Shown here in pieces: positions 54,083 to 64,000 of a DNA stretch of 64,000 nt (within the stretch, counting starts at the first letter, position 1; each line of letters starts with the position of its first letter). The notes under the pieces were generated by a model that was not told the DNA's origin, did no database searches, and was given only the letters and a program-made list of their open reading frames with translations. The translations under genes were made by a program, and so were the position numbers. Origin of the DNA: Streptomyces sp. NBC_01451 (GTDB taxonomy: Bacteria; Actinomycetota; Actinomycetes; Streptomycetales; Streptomycetaceae); assembly GCF_036227485.1 (NCBI RefSeq), contig NZ_CP109479.1, positions 5,828,001 through 5,892,000 of the forward strand, read 5' to 3'.

Positions 54083-54989
54083 GACGAGCGCTCCCGAGGG
54101 GCGCGGGGAACCGCGCGACAAGCCACAACCAACCGTTGGCCGCCGAACGACCTTCCACGGCGCTCTCTTCACCCTCTTCCGCAACGAACTTCTCACCACG
54201 TTCCGTCGCTGGCGCACCCTCGCACTGCTCGGGGTACTGGCGGCGGTACCGATCCTCGTCGGCACAGCGGTCAAGATCGAGACGGACGACGGTTCCTCGG
54301 CCGGCCCCGCCGGAGGCGGCCCCGCGTTCATCTCGCAGATCAGCAACAACGGTCTGTTCCTGGTGTTCACGGCACTGGCCGCGACCCTCCCCTTCTTCCT
54401 TCCGATGGCGATCGGTGTCATCGCGGGCGACGCGATAGCCGGCGAGTCGAGCGCGGGCACGCTCCGCTATCTGCTGGTCGCCCCGGCCGGCCGCACCCGC
54501 CTGCTCCTCACCAAGTACGCGACCACGCTGACGTTCTGCCTGGTGGCGACGCTGGTGGTGGCGATATCGGCGTTCACGGTCGGCGCGTTGCTCTTCCCGC
54601 TCGGCGACCTGATGACGATCTCCGGTACGAGCATCAGCTTCACGGAGGGCCTCGGGCGGGCGCTGCTGATCGCGCTGGTCGTCGCCGCGTCACTGATGGG
54701 CGTGGCGGCGCTCGGCCTGTTCATCTCCACCCTGACGAGCAGTGGCATCGCGGCGATGGCGACGACCGTCGGGCTGCTCATCACCGTCCAGATCCTCGAC
54801 CAGATACCCCAACTGAGCGGGATCCAGCCGTACTTCTTCTCCCACTACTGGCTGTCCTTCGCCGACCTGATGCGCGAACCGGTCTACTGGGACGACCTGG
54901 TGAAGAACCTCGGCATCCAGGCCCTGTACGCGGCGGTGTTCGGCTCGGCGGCCTGGGCACGCTTCACGACGAAGGACATCACGGCCTGA
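54069..54989 (+). CDS. ABC transporter permease (ABC-2 type)
   Basis: A 306-residue membrane protein with six or seven helices, starting ATG 54069 inside the ATP-binding gene. Features include the amphipathic TLFRNELLTTFRRWRTLALL entry helix, an outer loop (TDDGSSAGPAGGGPAFISQI), and the ABC-2 segment IAGDAIAGESSAGTLRYLLV. Residues 10-22 (EGRGEPRDKPQPT) are encoded by a sequence that matches a dispersed intergenic repeat, so the N-terminus appears to have been extended by repeat insertion. It pairs with the preceding ATPase and overlaps the convergent reductase gene by 11 bases. Confidence 0.92.
   Translation: MSRAETSAPEGRGEPRDKPQPTVGRRTTFHGALFTLFRNELLTTFRRWRTLALLGVLAAVPILVGTAVKIETDDGSSAGPAGGGPAFISQISNNGLFLVFTALAATLPFFLPMAIGVIAGDAIAGESSAGTLRYLLVAPAGRTRLLLTKYATTLTFCLVATLVVAISAFTVGALLFPLGDLMTISGTSISFTEGLGRALLIALVVAASLMGVAALGLFISTLTSSGIAAMATTVGLLITVQILDQIPQLSGIQPYFFSHYWLSFADLMREPVYWDDLVKNLGIQALYAAVFGSAAWARFTTKDITA
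54097..54130 (+). repeat. dispersed intergenic repeat inside the permease coding sequence
   Basis: AGGGGCGCGGGGAACCGCGC followed by GACAAGCCACAACC is a copy of the widespread Streptomyces intergenic element (typical form AGGGGCGCGGGGAACTGCGC, then GACCAGCCACAAC), related to the copy at 12955. Here it is translated as part of the permease N-terminus. Confidence 0.65.
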
Positions 54990-55545
54990 ACGCCGGGTCC
55001 AGGTCGAAGAACGTCTTCGCGCGGGTGAGCGCGTCGGTGTCGTTCAGTACGTCGCCGGGCTTGCTCCCGTTGCCGAGCAGCACTCCGCCGAACCGCATCT
55101 CCATGTACGCGGCCGAGTTGCCGAGCATGCCGACCAGCGGGTCCGCGACCGTCTGCTCCGTGGCCGCGAGGACGGTGACGCCCCACAGGGTGCGCCCGGC
55201 GAGGGTGTCCTTGAAGTCCAGGCCGGGCGTGCGCAGCCAGCCCGACCAGTGGTCGAGGTAGCGCTTCACGGAGGCGGAGACCGAGTACCAGTACAGCGGC
55301 GAGACGATCACGATGTCCGTGGCCGCGAGGGTGGCGTCGAGCAGGAGAGCCGCGTTGTCCCCGGTGGGCCGGACGTGGTCGGCGTCGTGGCGCAGGTCCT
55401 CGAAGTCGGGCAGCGGGTGCTCGGCGAGACTCAGCCAGCGCTGCTCGACGTCGGCGGGCAGTTGCTCGGCGGCCCTGCGGGCGAGCGTCTCGGTGTTGCC
55501 GTCACTGCGGCTGCTGCCCAGCAGGAAGAGGAAACTGCGGTTCAT
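54979..55545 (-). CDS. NADPH-dependent FMN reductase-like flavoprotein
   Basis: About 188 residues from ATG 55545. The flavodoxin-like FMN-binding pattern is GSSRSDGNTETLARRAAEQL (phosphate loop) and later VSPLYWYSVSASVKRYLDHW, where the YWY stack over the isoalloxazine ring is expected. Members reduce quinones, azo dyes or free flavin. A leftward promoter must lie in 55546-55657, where TGCATG/TGCACA words cluster. The C-terminus overlaps the permease gene end. Confidence 0.88.
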   Translation of the reverse strand: MNRSFLFLLGSSRSDGNTETLARRAAEQLPADVEQRWLSLAEHPLPDFEDLRHDADHVRPTGDNAALLLDATLAATDIVIVSPLYWYSVSASVKRYLDHWSGWLRTPGLDFKDTLAGRTLWGVTVLAATEQTVADPLVGMLGNSAAYMEMRFGGVLLGNGSKPGDVLNDTDALTRAKTFFDLDPAFRP

Positions 55546-55595
55546 GGTTGGCCCCCTGTGCGTCGGAGTGCGGAGGGTGGCGCGCGGTGAATGCG

Positions 55596-55650
55596 CGCGC
55601 ACGACTATTGCATGCGTGTGCAGTGTATGCATGTGCATTAATGTTGTGCC
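55596..55650. promoter_or_regulatory. cluster of TGCATG-type inverted words before the FMN reductase gene
   Basis: The leader of the leftward reductase gene contains TTGCATGCGTGTGCAGTGTA followed by TGCATGTGCATTAATG, i.e. overlapping palindromes TGCATGCG and TGCATGTGCA. This AT-richer stretch contrasts with its surroundings and may be an operator for a local MarR/HxlR-type regulator. No specific regulator is recognised. Confidence 0.4.
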
Positions 55651-55657
55651 AGTCCCG

Positions 55658-56917
55658 CTACCGGGCCAGAGGTGCCCGCAGGCCCGCCCGCTCCTCCGCC
55701 TCCGCCATGACCCGGAGCAGTACCTCCTCCTCACCGTGCCGGGCCACCACCTGGAGTCCGACCGGGCAGCCGTCCGGGCCGAAGCCCGCGGGGATGCTCG
55801 CCGCCGGATGCCCGCTGAGGTTGAAAGCCCAGGTGAGCGCGGTCGAGTACCGGTCACCCGGCCCCTCGTGGCCGTGCGGCGGGTTCGGGGTGGTGGGGGT
55901 CAGGAGCAGGTCGGCCCGGCTGAACAGTTCCGCCAGCCGCCGGTCGTTGACCGAACGCAGCCGGTACGCCGCCGCTGTGCCGCCGCCCCTGTCCCCATCC
56001 CCATCCCTATCTCCATCCCCATTCGTATCCGGCGTCCGTAGTGCCAGCCAGGCCGGTCCCGGGTCGTCGAGGTGCACGGGGACATCGTCCGGCGGCAGCA
56101 GCCGTACGACCCCGGCCGCGTCGAGTCGCAGCGCGGCGCCGTGTGCGACGAGGGCGGGTCCGGGATCGGCACGGGCGAAGCCGAGGGAGTCGGACCAGAC
56201 GGCCGTGAGAGGGCGTCGCGCGTACTCCTGTCCGCCACCGCCGGTCCTACCGCCCACCGCGTCCAGCGCGTCCGCCGCGTGTCCGTCGGCTCCGGCCACG
56301 CACCGCCAGTACGCCCGCAGGTCCGCCGCCCGCCGGGCGACCGCTCCGGCCGCGCTCAGTCCCGTCCGGTCGGGATGCGGCAGGCGCCCGTTCGTCGACT
56401 TGAGGCCGAACACCCCGCACCAGGCGGCCGGGATACGGACGGACCCGGCCCCGTCCGCGCCGGTCGCGAGCGGCACCAGGCCCGCCGCCACCGCCGCCGC
56501 GGCCCCGGCCGACGAGCCGCCGGGCACCCGGTCCGCCCGCCACGGGTTGACCGTCCGCCCACCGGCCCCGAGGCCCCATGTCTGCCAGGGGGTTCCGGCC
56601 CCCGGCGCGGGTACGGACGTCGCGCCCAGCGGCACACACCCGGCGCCGGTCAGCCGTACCACGTCCGCCGCCCGCTCCCCGTACCGCCCCTTCACCGCGA
56701 CCGGAACGCCCGCGAGCGGCAACCACTCACCCGCGGTGACCCGTACGTCGACCTCGCGCGCCCGCCGTACCGCCGCCTCGCCCCACACCTCCGCGAACGC
56801 GCACAACTCCGGCTCCACGGCGGCGATCCGCGCGAGCGCGGCCGTGACGACGTCGACGGCCGTCACTTCCCGAGCCCGAACAGCGGCGGCGATTTCCGAA
56901 ATCAGGAGATCCGTCAT
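55658..56917 (-). CDS. amidase signature family hydrolase
   Basis: A 419-residue protein. The Ser-cisSer-Lys triad is in place: the Lys in [11 protein letters not shown], the cis-Ser in [17 protein letters not shown], and the nucleophilic Ser in [20 protein letters not shown] (usually GTDTGGSIRxPA, so the Thr-Gly is replaced). It hydrolyses an amide of unknown identity. Compared with typical members it carries an insert [14 protein letters not shown] encoded by a CCATCC-type repeat near 56000. ATG start. No partner enzyme nearby indicates a pathway. Confidence 0.9.
   Translation of the reverse strand: MTDLLISEIAAAVRAREVTAVDVVTAALARIAAVEPELCAFAEVWGEAAVRRAREVDVRVTAGEWLPLAGVPVAVKGRYGERAADVVRLTGAGCVPLGATSVPAPGAGTPWQTWGLGAGGRTVNPWRADRVPGGSSAGAAAAVAAGLVPLATGADGAGSVRIPAAWCGVFGLKSTNGRLPHPDRTGLSAAGAVARRAADLRAYWRCVAGADGHAADALDAVGGRTGGGGQEYARRPLTAVWSDSLGFARADPGPALVAHGAALRLDAAGVVRLLPPDDVPVHLDDPGPAWLALRTPDTNGDGDRDGDGDRGGGTAAAYRLRSVNDRRLAELFSRADLLLTPTTPNPPHGHEGPGDRYSTALTWAFNLSGHPAASIPAGFGPDGCPVGLQVVARHGEEEVLLRVMAEAEERAGLRAPLAR
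55985..56025 (-). repeat. six-base repeat (CCCATC-type) coding Gly-Asp units in the amidase
   Basis: Six to seven copies of CCCATCCC/CCATCT variants encode [12 protein letters not shown] on the complementary strand. The unit is in frame and placed in a surface loop region of the enzyme. Confidence 0.7.
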
Positions 56918-57029
56918 ACCGCATTCTCCAGCTCGCGCTCCTGACCTGGTGTCCGTCCCTGTCCCTGTCCCTGGCCGTGGCGGACGGCGGGGACGGCCAA
57001 CTCGGCCGACGTGCGGACCGGTTGACCGT

Positions 57030-57110
57030 CCCCTGTTGAACCCGTTGATCCGTGGGACCTCTTGAACGTGTTGAACCCGTTGTGCCCGTGGAGCCTGTGG
57101 GTGGCGTGCC
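57030..57110. repeat. GTTGAACCCGTTG direct repeats downstream of the aminopeptidase gene
   Basis: TGTTGAACCCGTTG occurs near 57035 and again near 57069, with related CTTGAACGTGTTGAACC and GTGGAGCCTGTGG words between and after. They lie between the leftward aminopeptidase stop and the amidase start. They are not coding and their role is unknown. Confidence 0.6.
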
Positions 57111-57115
57111 CGCGG

Positions 57116-58135
<1,020 letters not shown>

Positions 58136-58313
58136 TCACAGGGATTCCACAGTGGACAGGTGCCTGGATGGTGAAGCTCTGGCTAACGGTTCGTCAAGAG
58201 CGCTATCAGGACAGGGAGTTCGCATACCGGATGAACATGGACATGACCAGTGTGCGCGGTATCGGAGGCGGTACGACGCGCCCCGCCGACAGCGCCCCGC
58301 CGCACGCCCGCTG

Positions 58314-59282
58314 TCAGTGGCGTACGTCCTGCGCGGCCTCCACCGTCTGCGGAACGAGGACCGGATCGGGCGCCGCCCTGAGCACCCGCGCTCCCCGCCG
58401 GGCCGCCCGCAGCGCGTCCCACGTCAGCAGGACCAGGGCCAGCCACACCAGCGCGAACCCGGCCCAGCGCTCCGGCGGCATGGCCTCGTGGAAGTAGAAG
58501 ATGCCGAGGAGGAACTGGAAGACGGGGGCCAGGTACTGGAGCAGGCCCAGCGTCGACAGAGGCACCCTTATCGCCGCCGCGCCGAAGCAGACCAGCGGGA
58601 GCGCGGTCACGATCCCGGTCGCCGCGAGCAGGGCCGCGTGCCCGGCGCCGTGCGCGCCGAAGGTCGCCTCGCCCCGGCCGCCCAGCCACAGCAGATACGC
58701 CAGCGCGGGCAGGAACTGGACCGCGGTCTCGGCGGCCAGCGACTCCACCCCGCCCAGGTTGACCTTCTTCTTCACCAGGCCGTACGTGGCGAAGGAGAAG
58801 GCCAGACAGAGGGAGATCCAGGGCGGCCGGCCGTAGCCGATCGTCAGGACGAGGACCGCGGCCAGGCAGACGCCGACCGCCGTCCACTGCACCGGCCGCA
58901 GCCGTTCCTTCAGCAGGAGCACACCCATGGCGATGGTGACGAGCGGGTTGATGAAGTAGCCGAGCGAGGCCTCGACCACGTGCCCGGTGTTCACGGCCCA
59001 GATGTAGACACCCCAGTTGACCGTGATGAACCCCGCGGCGACCGTGACCAGCGCCAGCCGGCGCGGTTGCCGCAGCAACTCGCCCGCCCAGGCCCAGCGG
59101 CGCATCGCCAGCAGGGCGATGCCGACGGCGGCGAGGGACCACACCATCCGGTGGGCCAGGATCTCGACCGCCCCGGACGGCTTCAGCAGGGGCCAGAAGA
59201 GCGGGACGAGGCCCCACATCCCGTATGCCGCGAAGCCGTTCAGCAGACCTGTGCGCTGCTCGCCCCTCGGCTTGCCGGCCAC
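58314..59282 (-). CDS. rarD: RarD-like EamA transporter
   Basis: About 322 residues from GTG 59282, preceded by GAGGGGAG; earlier ATG codons would extend into the leader. Ten hydrophobic helices in two EamA repeats are seen; LLNGFAAYGMWGLVPLFWPL, AHRMVWSLAAVGIALLAMRR and the helix with NWGVYIWAVNTGHVVEASLG are characteristic of RarD. The substrate of this drug/metabolite permease is unknown; RarD was named for a chloramphenicol phenotype. The tail is Arg/Ala-rich. Confidence 0.88.
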   Translation of the reverse strand: MAGKPRGEQRTGLLNGFAAYGMWGLVPLFWPLLKPSGAVEILAHRMVWSLAAVGIALLAMRRWAWAGELLRQPRRLALVTVAAGFITVNWGVYIWAVNTGHVVEASLGYFINPLVTIAMGVLLLKERLRPVQWTAVGVCLAAVLVLTIGYGRPPWISLCLAFSFATYGLVKKKVNLGGVESLAAETAVQFLPALAYLLWLGGRGEATFGAHGAGHAALLAATGIVTALPLVCFGAAAIRVPLSTLGLLQYLAPVFQFLLGIFYFHEAMPPERWAGFALVWLALVLLTWDALRAARRGARVLRAAPDPVLVPQTVEAAQDVRH

Positions 59283-59403
59283 CGGCGTCTCCCCTCGTAC
59301 CAGCACATGACCATATGGATGTGCGTCCACGACGGTAACGCCGAGCGCCCCCGGCTGTCATGTTCGTATCGGCATACGGTCATGACAGGCGGGGGCGGGC
59401 GTC

Positions 59404-59440
59404 CTCAGGGGCGCCACGGGGGAGTGCGCGCCCCTGAGGG
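59404..59440. terminator. hairpin between the QorB-like and rarD genes
   Basis: CCTCAGGGGCG (59404-59414) pairs perfectly with CGCCCCTGAGG (59430-59440), extendable by one pair. It lies 26 bases beyond the stop of the leftward QorB-like gene and should end that transcript before rarD. Confidence 0.75.
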
Positions 59441-59465
59441 GTATGGGGGTGGAGGGTCCAGGGGG

Positions 59466-60317
59466 TCAGCCCTTGAGCGCGGCGGCGATCGACTCGGCGA
59501 TCGGCGTGGTCGGGCGGCCGGTCAGCCGGGACAGGTCGCCCGGGGTGCCGGCCAGCTCGCCCTGCTCGATGGACGCGTCCACGCCCGCGAGGATCGTGGC
59601 GAGGCCCTCGGGCAGGCCGACGCCGGTCAGGATGCCGACCAGGACCTCGACGGAGACGGCGTTGTAGGCGACGTCCTTGCCGGACTGCTTGGACACCTCG
59701 GCCGCGTACTCGGCGAAGCTCCAGTTGGTGTCGCCGCTCAGCTCGTACGTCGAGTTCTCGTGGCCCTCGCCGGTCAGCACCGCGACAGCGGCGGCGGCGT
59801 AGTCGGCGCGTGAGGCGGAGGCGACCCGGCCTTCACCGGCGGCCTGGGTGACGCCGTGCTCAAGGGCGACGGCGAGCTGCTCGGTGTAGTTCTCGTTGTA
59901 CCAGCCGTTGCGCAGCAGCGAGTACGGGACGCCGGAGGCGAGGACGGCGGCCTCGGTGCCCTTGTGGTCGTCGGCGAGAGCGGCCGTCAGGGAGCCCGGG
60001 GCGCTGGTGTACGCGAGCAGCGCGGCACCCGCGGCCTTGGCGGCGTCGATGACGACCTGGTGCTGGCCGACGCGGCCCTTGTCGAACTCGTTGCCGGAGA
60101 TGAGCAGCACCTTGTCGCCGGCGGCTATGACACCGTCGAAGGTCTCCGGCTCGTTGTAGTTGGCGACCGCGATCCTCACACCGCGGGCCGCGAAGCCGGA
60201 CGCCTTCTCCGCGTCGCGCACGACGGCGGTGATCTGGTCGGCCGGAACCTTCTCCAGCAGCTGCTCGACTACGTGACGACCGAGGTGGCCGGTGGCTCCG
60301 GTGACGACGATGCTCAT
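59466..60317 (-). CDS. NmrA-type NAD(P)H:quinone oxidoreductase (QorB-like)
   Basis: About 283 residues from ATG 60317 with AAGGAG upstream. The N-terminal VVTGATGHLGRHVVEQLLEK is the NAD(P)-binding GxxGxxG motif, followed by ITAVVRDAEKASGFAARGVR. YTSAPGS and PYSLLRNGWYNENYTEQLAV match type 2 quinone oxidoreductases (QorB/YtfG). It is divergent from an HxlR regulator gene, the arrangement of qorB-qorR (Corynebacterium) and ytfG-ytfH. It should reduce quinones with two electrons during redox stress. Confidence 0.9.
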   Translation of the reverse strand: MSIVVTGATGHLGRHVVEQLLEKVPADQITAVVRDAEKASGFAARGVRIAVANYNEPETFDGVIAAGDKVLLISGNEFDKGRVGQHQVVIDAAKAAGAALLAYTSAPGSLTAALADDHKGTEAAVLASGVPYSLLRNGWYNENYTEQLAVALEHGVTQAAGEGRVASASRADYAAAAVAVLTGEGHENSTYELSGDTNWSFAEYAAEVSKQSGKDVAYNAVSVEVLVGILTGVGLPEGLATILAGVDASIEQGELAGTPGDLSRLTGRPTTPIAESIAAALKG

Positions 60318-60377
60318 TGCGAATCTCCTTGTGGGGTGCGGGCTGGCACTAACCATAGGAGAAGCGCTAACTTCAGG

Positions 60378-60407
60378 AAAGTACCCACTTTCAAGTAAGG
60401 TACTTAC
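60378..60407. promoter_or_regulatory. two palindromes in the HxlR/QorB divergent promoter
   Basis: AAAGT-ACCC-ACTTT (60378-60391) and GTAAG-GTA-CTTAC (60395-60407) are inverted repeats 17 bases apart, both carrying AGTA/TACT-type arms like QorR/YodB-family operators. TAAGGT (60396-60401), within the second palindrome, is a fair -10 box only six bases before the HxlR ATG, so that gene may be transcribed leaderless and autoregulated. Confidence 0.65.
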
Positions 60408-60800
60408 ATGGAAGTAAGCGCAGCTGTGAGTGGCGAAGCCGAAGGCATGTGTCCGTACCGCCTGGTCCTGGAGCACGTCACCAGTCGCTGGGGTGTGCTC
60501 GTCCTGATGGAGCTGCTGGAGCGCCCGTACCGCTTCAGCGAGCTGCGCCGGGCCATCGGCAGGGTCAGCGAGAAGATGCTGACGCAGACCCTCCAGACGC
60601 TGGAGCGCGACGGCCTGGTCCACCGGGACGCGAAGCCGGTCATCCCGCCCCGCGTCGACTACTCGCTCACCGACCTCGGCCGCGAGGCCGCCGCCCAGGT
60701 CAAGGCTCTGGCCGACTGGACGGCGGAGCGCATGCCGGACGTGGACGAGGCCCGCCGGACATACGACAAGGCCCGGGCCGACAAGGCCCGGGCCCGGTGA
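60408..60800 (+). CDS. HxlR-family redox-type regulator (QorR-like)
   Basis: A 130-residue winged-helix protein. Cys15 in GMCPYRLVLEHVTSRWGVLV sits at the position of the sensing Cys of HxlR/DUF24 regulators (QorR, YodB, HypR). The recognition part is RFSELRRAIGRVSEKMLTQT, then ERDGLVHRDAKPVIPPRVDY and SLTDLGREAAAQVKALADW. It is divergent from the QorB-like gene, with two palindromes between them, so it probably represses both genes until quinones or diamide-type stress modify Cys15. The stop is 15 bases from the convergent korB stop. Confidence 0.92.
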   Translation: MEVSAAVSGEAEGMCPYRLVLEHVTSRWGVLVLMELLERPYRFSELRRAIGRVSEKMLTQTLQTLERDGLVHRDAKPVIPPRVDYSLTDLGREAAAQVKALADWTAERMPDVDEARRTYDKARADKARAR

Positions 60801-60815
60801 GCGTCGCCTGACCGC

Positions 60816-61893
<1,078 letters not shown>

Positions 61894-61901
<8 letters not shown>

Positions 61902-63855
61902 CGATGGCCTCCTTGAGAGCCGTGGCGAGCTGTTCGGCCTTGAACGGCATACCGTTGACCTGGTTGTACGAGTGGGCGTCCACCAGGTACTTCGCCCGGA
62001 TCAGCGTGGCGAGCTGGCCGAGGTTCATCTCCGGGATGACGACCTTGTCGTAGCGCCGCAGCACCTCGCCGAGATTCCTCGGGAACGGATTGAGGTGACG
62101 CAGATGGGCCTGCGCGATCGACTCGCCCGCCGCCCGCAGCCGGCGTACCGCCGCGGTGATCGGCCCGTAGGTCGAACCCCAGCCCAGCACAAGGGCGTTG
62201 GCCGTGCCGGACGGCTCGTCGACCACCAGATCCGGTACGTCGATGCCGTCGATCTTGGCCTGACGGGTACGCACCATCAGGTCGTGGTTGGCGGGATCGT
62301 AGGAGATGTTGCCCGTGCCGTCCTGCTTCTCGATGCCGCCGATGCGGTGTTCGAGCCCGGGGGTGCCGGGAATGGCCCAGGGGCGGGCGAGGGACTGCGG
62401 GTCCCGCTTGTAGGGCCAGAAGACCTCGGTGCCGTCGTCGAGGGTGTGGTTGGGTCCCTGGGCGAACTGGACCCGTAGATCCGGGAGTTCGTCGACGTCG
62501 GGGATGCGCCAGGGCTCGGAGCCGTTGGCGAGGTACCCGTCGGAGAGCAGGAAGACCGGGGTCCGGTAGGTGAGGGCGATACGGGCGGCTTCGATGGCGG
62601 CGTCGAAACAGTCGGCGGGTGTGCACGGGGCCACGATCGGGACCGGGGCCTCGCCGTTGCGGCCGAACATGGCCTGAAGCAGATCCGCCTGCTCGGTCTT
62701 GGTCGGCAGCCCGGTGGAGGGCCCGCCGCGCTGGATGTCGATGACCAGCAACGGCAGTTCCATCGACACCGCCAGCCCGATGGTCTCGGACTTCAGGGCC
62801 ACGCCGGGCCCCGAGGTGGTGGTGACGGCCAGCGACCCGCCGAAGGCGGCGCCCAGCGCGGCCCCGATACCCGCGATCTCGTCCTCGGCCTGGAAGGTGC
62901 GGACACCGAAGTTCTTGTGCCTGCTCAGCTCGTGCAGGATGTCGGAGGCCGGCGTGATCGGATAGGACCCCAGGTACAGCGGCAGATCAGCCTGTTGACC
63001 GGCCGCGATCAGCCCGTACGACAGGGCCAGGTTCCCCGAGATGTTGCGATAGGTGCCGGTGGGGAACGCGGTGGAGGCCGGTGCGACCTCGTAACTGACC
63101 GCGAAGTCCTCGGTCGTCTCCCCGAAGTTCCAACCGGCCCTGAACGCGGCCAGGTTGGCGGCAGCGATGTCGGGCTTCTTGGCGAACTTCGCGGCCAGGA
63201 ACTTCTCGGTGCCCTCGGTGGGCCGGTGGTACATCCAGCTCAACAGGCCCAGCGCGAACATGTTCTTGCTGCGCTCGGCCTCCTTGCGGGTCAGCGCGAA
63301 CTCCTTGAGTGCCTCCACCGTGAGGGTGGTCAGTGGCACCGGATGCAGGCTGTACCCGTCGAGCGAGCCGTCCTCCAACGGCGAGGCCGCGTACCCCACC
63401 TTCTGCATGGCCCGCTTGGTGAACTCGTCCGTGTTGACGATGATCTCCGCGCCGCGCGGCACATCGGCGATGTTCGCCTTCAGCGCTGCCGGATTCATCG
63501 CGACGAGCACATTGGGCGCGTCGCCGGGCGTGAGGATGTCGTGGTCGGCGAAATGCAGCTGGAACGAGGAAACGCCCGGCAGGGTTCCTGCGGGCGCCCG
63601 GATCTCGGCGGGGAAGTTCGGCAGGGTGGACAGATCGTTCCCGAAGGACGCGGTCTCGGAGGTGAAGCGGTCCCCCGTGAGCTGCATACCGTCCCCGGAG
63701 TCCCCCGCGAACCGAATAATCACCCGATCGAGGCGGCGTACGTCCTTCACGCCCGCCGGATTGCGCTGCTCTCCCACGACGGCTCCGACGGCTCCGACGT
63801 CCGAGCCGGCCTTCTCCGCTGAACTCTCCGCTGGACTGCTGACCTGGCTGGTCAC
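61894..63855 (-). CDS. korA: 2-oxoacid:ferredoxin oxidoreductase, alpha (gamma-alpha fused) subunit
   Basis: A 653-residue protein with a GTG start after AAGGAGG. The N-terminal ~200 residues are the gamma domain (VIIRFAGDSGDGMQLTGDRF, PAGTLPGVSSFQLHF), joined to the alpha domain (LPLYLGSYPITPASDILHEL, FQAEDEIAGIGAALGAAFGG, TTTSGPGVALKSETIGLAVS, IDIQRGGPSTGLPTKTEQAD). The gamma-alpha fusion is typical of the oxygen-tolerant KorAB type. It is probably 2-oxoglutarate-specific. Transcribed before korB in one operon. Confidence 0.95.
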
Positions 63856-64000
63856 TGAACTGGACCTCCTTCGAGGCGGCGGCCTGGGACCGGCCCTCCC
63901 GCGGACCCTCCCAGGATCAACAGTACGTCGGTAAGGGTGGCCTTCCCGGGACTGATCGCATGATGGACGCCATTTTGAGACGGTGTGGCGCCCGGACTTG

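Overview
The window is a block of a Streptomyces chromosome. The evidence is the very high GC content, GTG starts, ATGA/GTGA start-stop overlaps, the family content (DUF397/DUF5753 regulators, SGAP-like aminopeptidase, PASTA proteins) and a gene order that, from memory and unchecked, matches the S. coelicolor region of roughly SCO4526 to SCO4595. No rRNA, tRNA, CRISPR array or intact insertion sequence is visible.

Layout. (1) 1-2509: the 3' end of a Tad (tight adherence) pilus cluster: tadC end, a Flp-like pilin, two TadE-like minor pilins and a TadG-like protein. (2) 2531-4858: a small accessory patch with an ESX/WXG100-like protein, a conserved unknown, an orphan toxin-like C-terminal fragment, and a HEAT-like putative immunity gene whose 5' end carries an exact 34-bp tandem duplication. 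(3) 4873-6619: a WhiJ-type regulatory triplet (DUF397, XRE-DUF5753, divergent HATPase), followed by the decayed remains of an Rpn-like gene. (4) 7233-11148: a membrane LysM-BTAD regulator and a prepilin peptidase, probably serving the Tad system. (5) 11240-12936: mqnC of the futalosine menaquinone pathway and a mini-amidohydrolase. (6) 13052-18841: a GH18-like lipoprotein facing a three-gene operon (membrane protein, NodB-GT2 fusion, acyltransferase) that looks like an amino-sugar exopolysaccharide locus. (7) 18946-22127: menG, a PASTA protein, a GNAT and a geranylgeranyl-reductase-family flavoprotein. (8) 22164-23895: peptide deformylase and an NlpC/P60 endopeptidase. (9) 24648-40626: the complete 14-gene nuoA-N operon, with a Rex-type operator just after a candidate promoter and a strong 18-bp hairpin terminator after nuoN. 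(10) 40691-50345: a secreted unknown, recQ, fumarylacetoacetase, an ATP-grasp/flavoprotein pair, a Cof-type HAD phosphatase, and a secreted lytic transglycosylase behind a ydaO-type (c-di-AMP) riboswitch. (11) 50346-64000: a long-chain polyprenyl diphosphate synthase, a LolA-like protein with an ABC exporter, an FMN reductase, an amidase, an SGAP-like aminopeptidase, a RarD permease, a QorB-like oxidoreductase with a divergent HxlR regulator, and korAB.

The unifying theme is respiration. Menaquinone ring assembly (mqnC), ring methylation (menG), side-chain synthesis (polyprenyl synthase) and possibly side-chain saturation (GGR-family enzyme) sit around the menaquinone-reducing complex I, with a quinone-reductase/redox-switch pair and a ferredoxin-dependent 2-oxoacid oxidoreductase nearby. 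Cell-surface functions (Tad pilus, exopolysaccharide, wall hydrolases) are interleaved.
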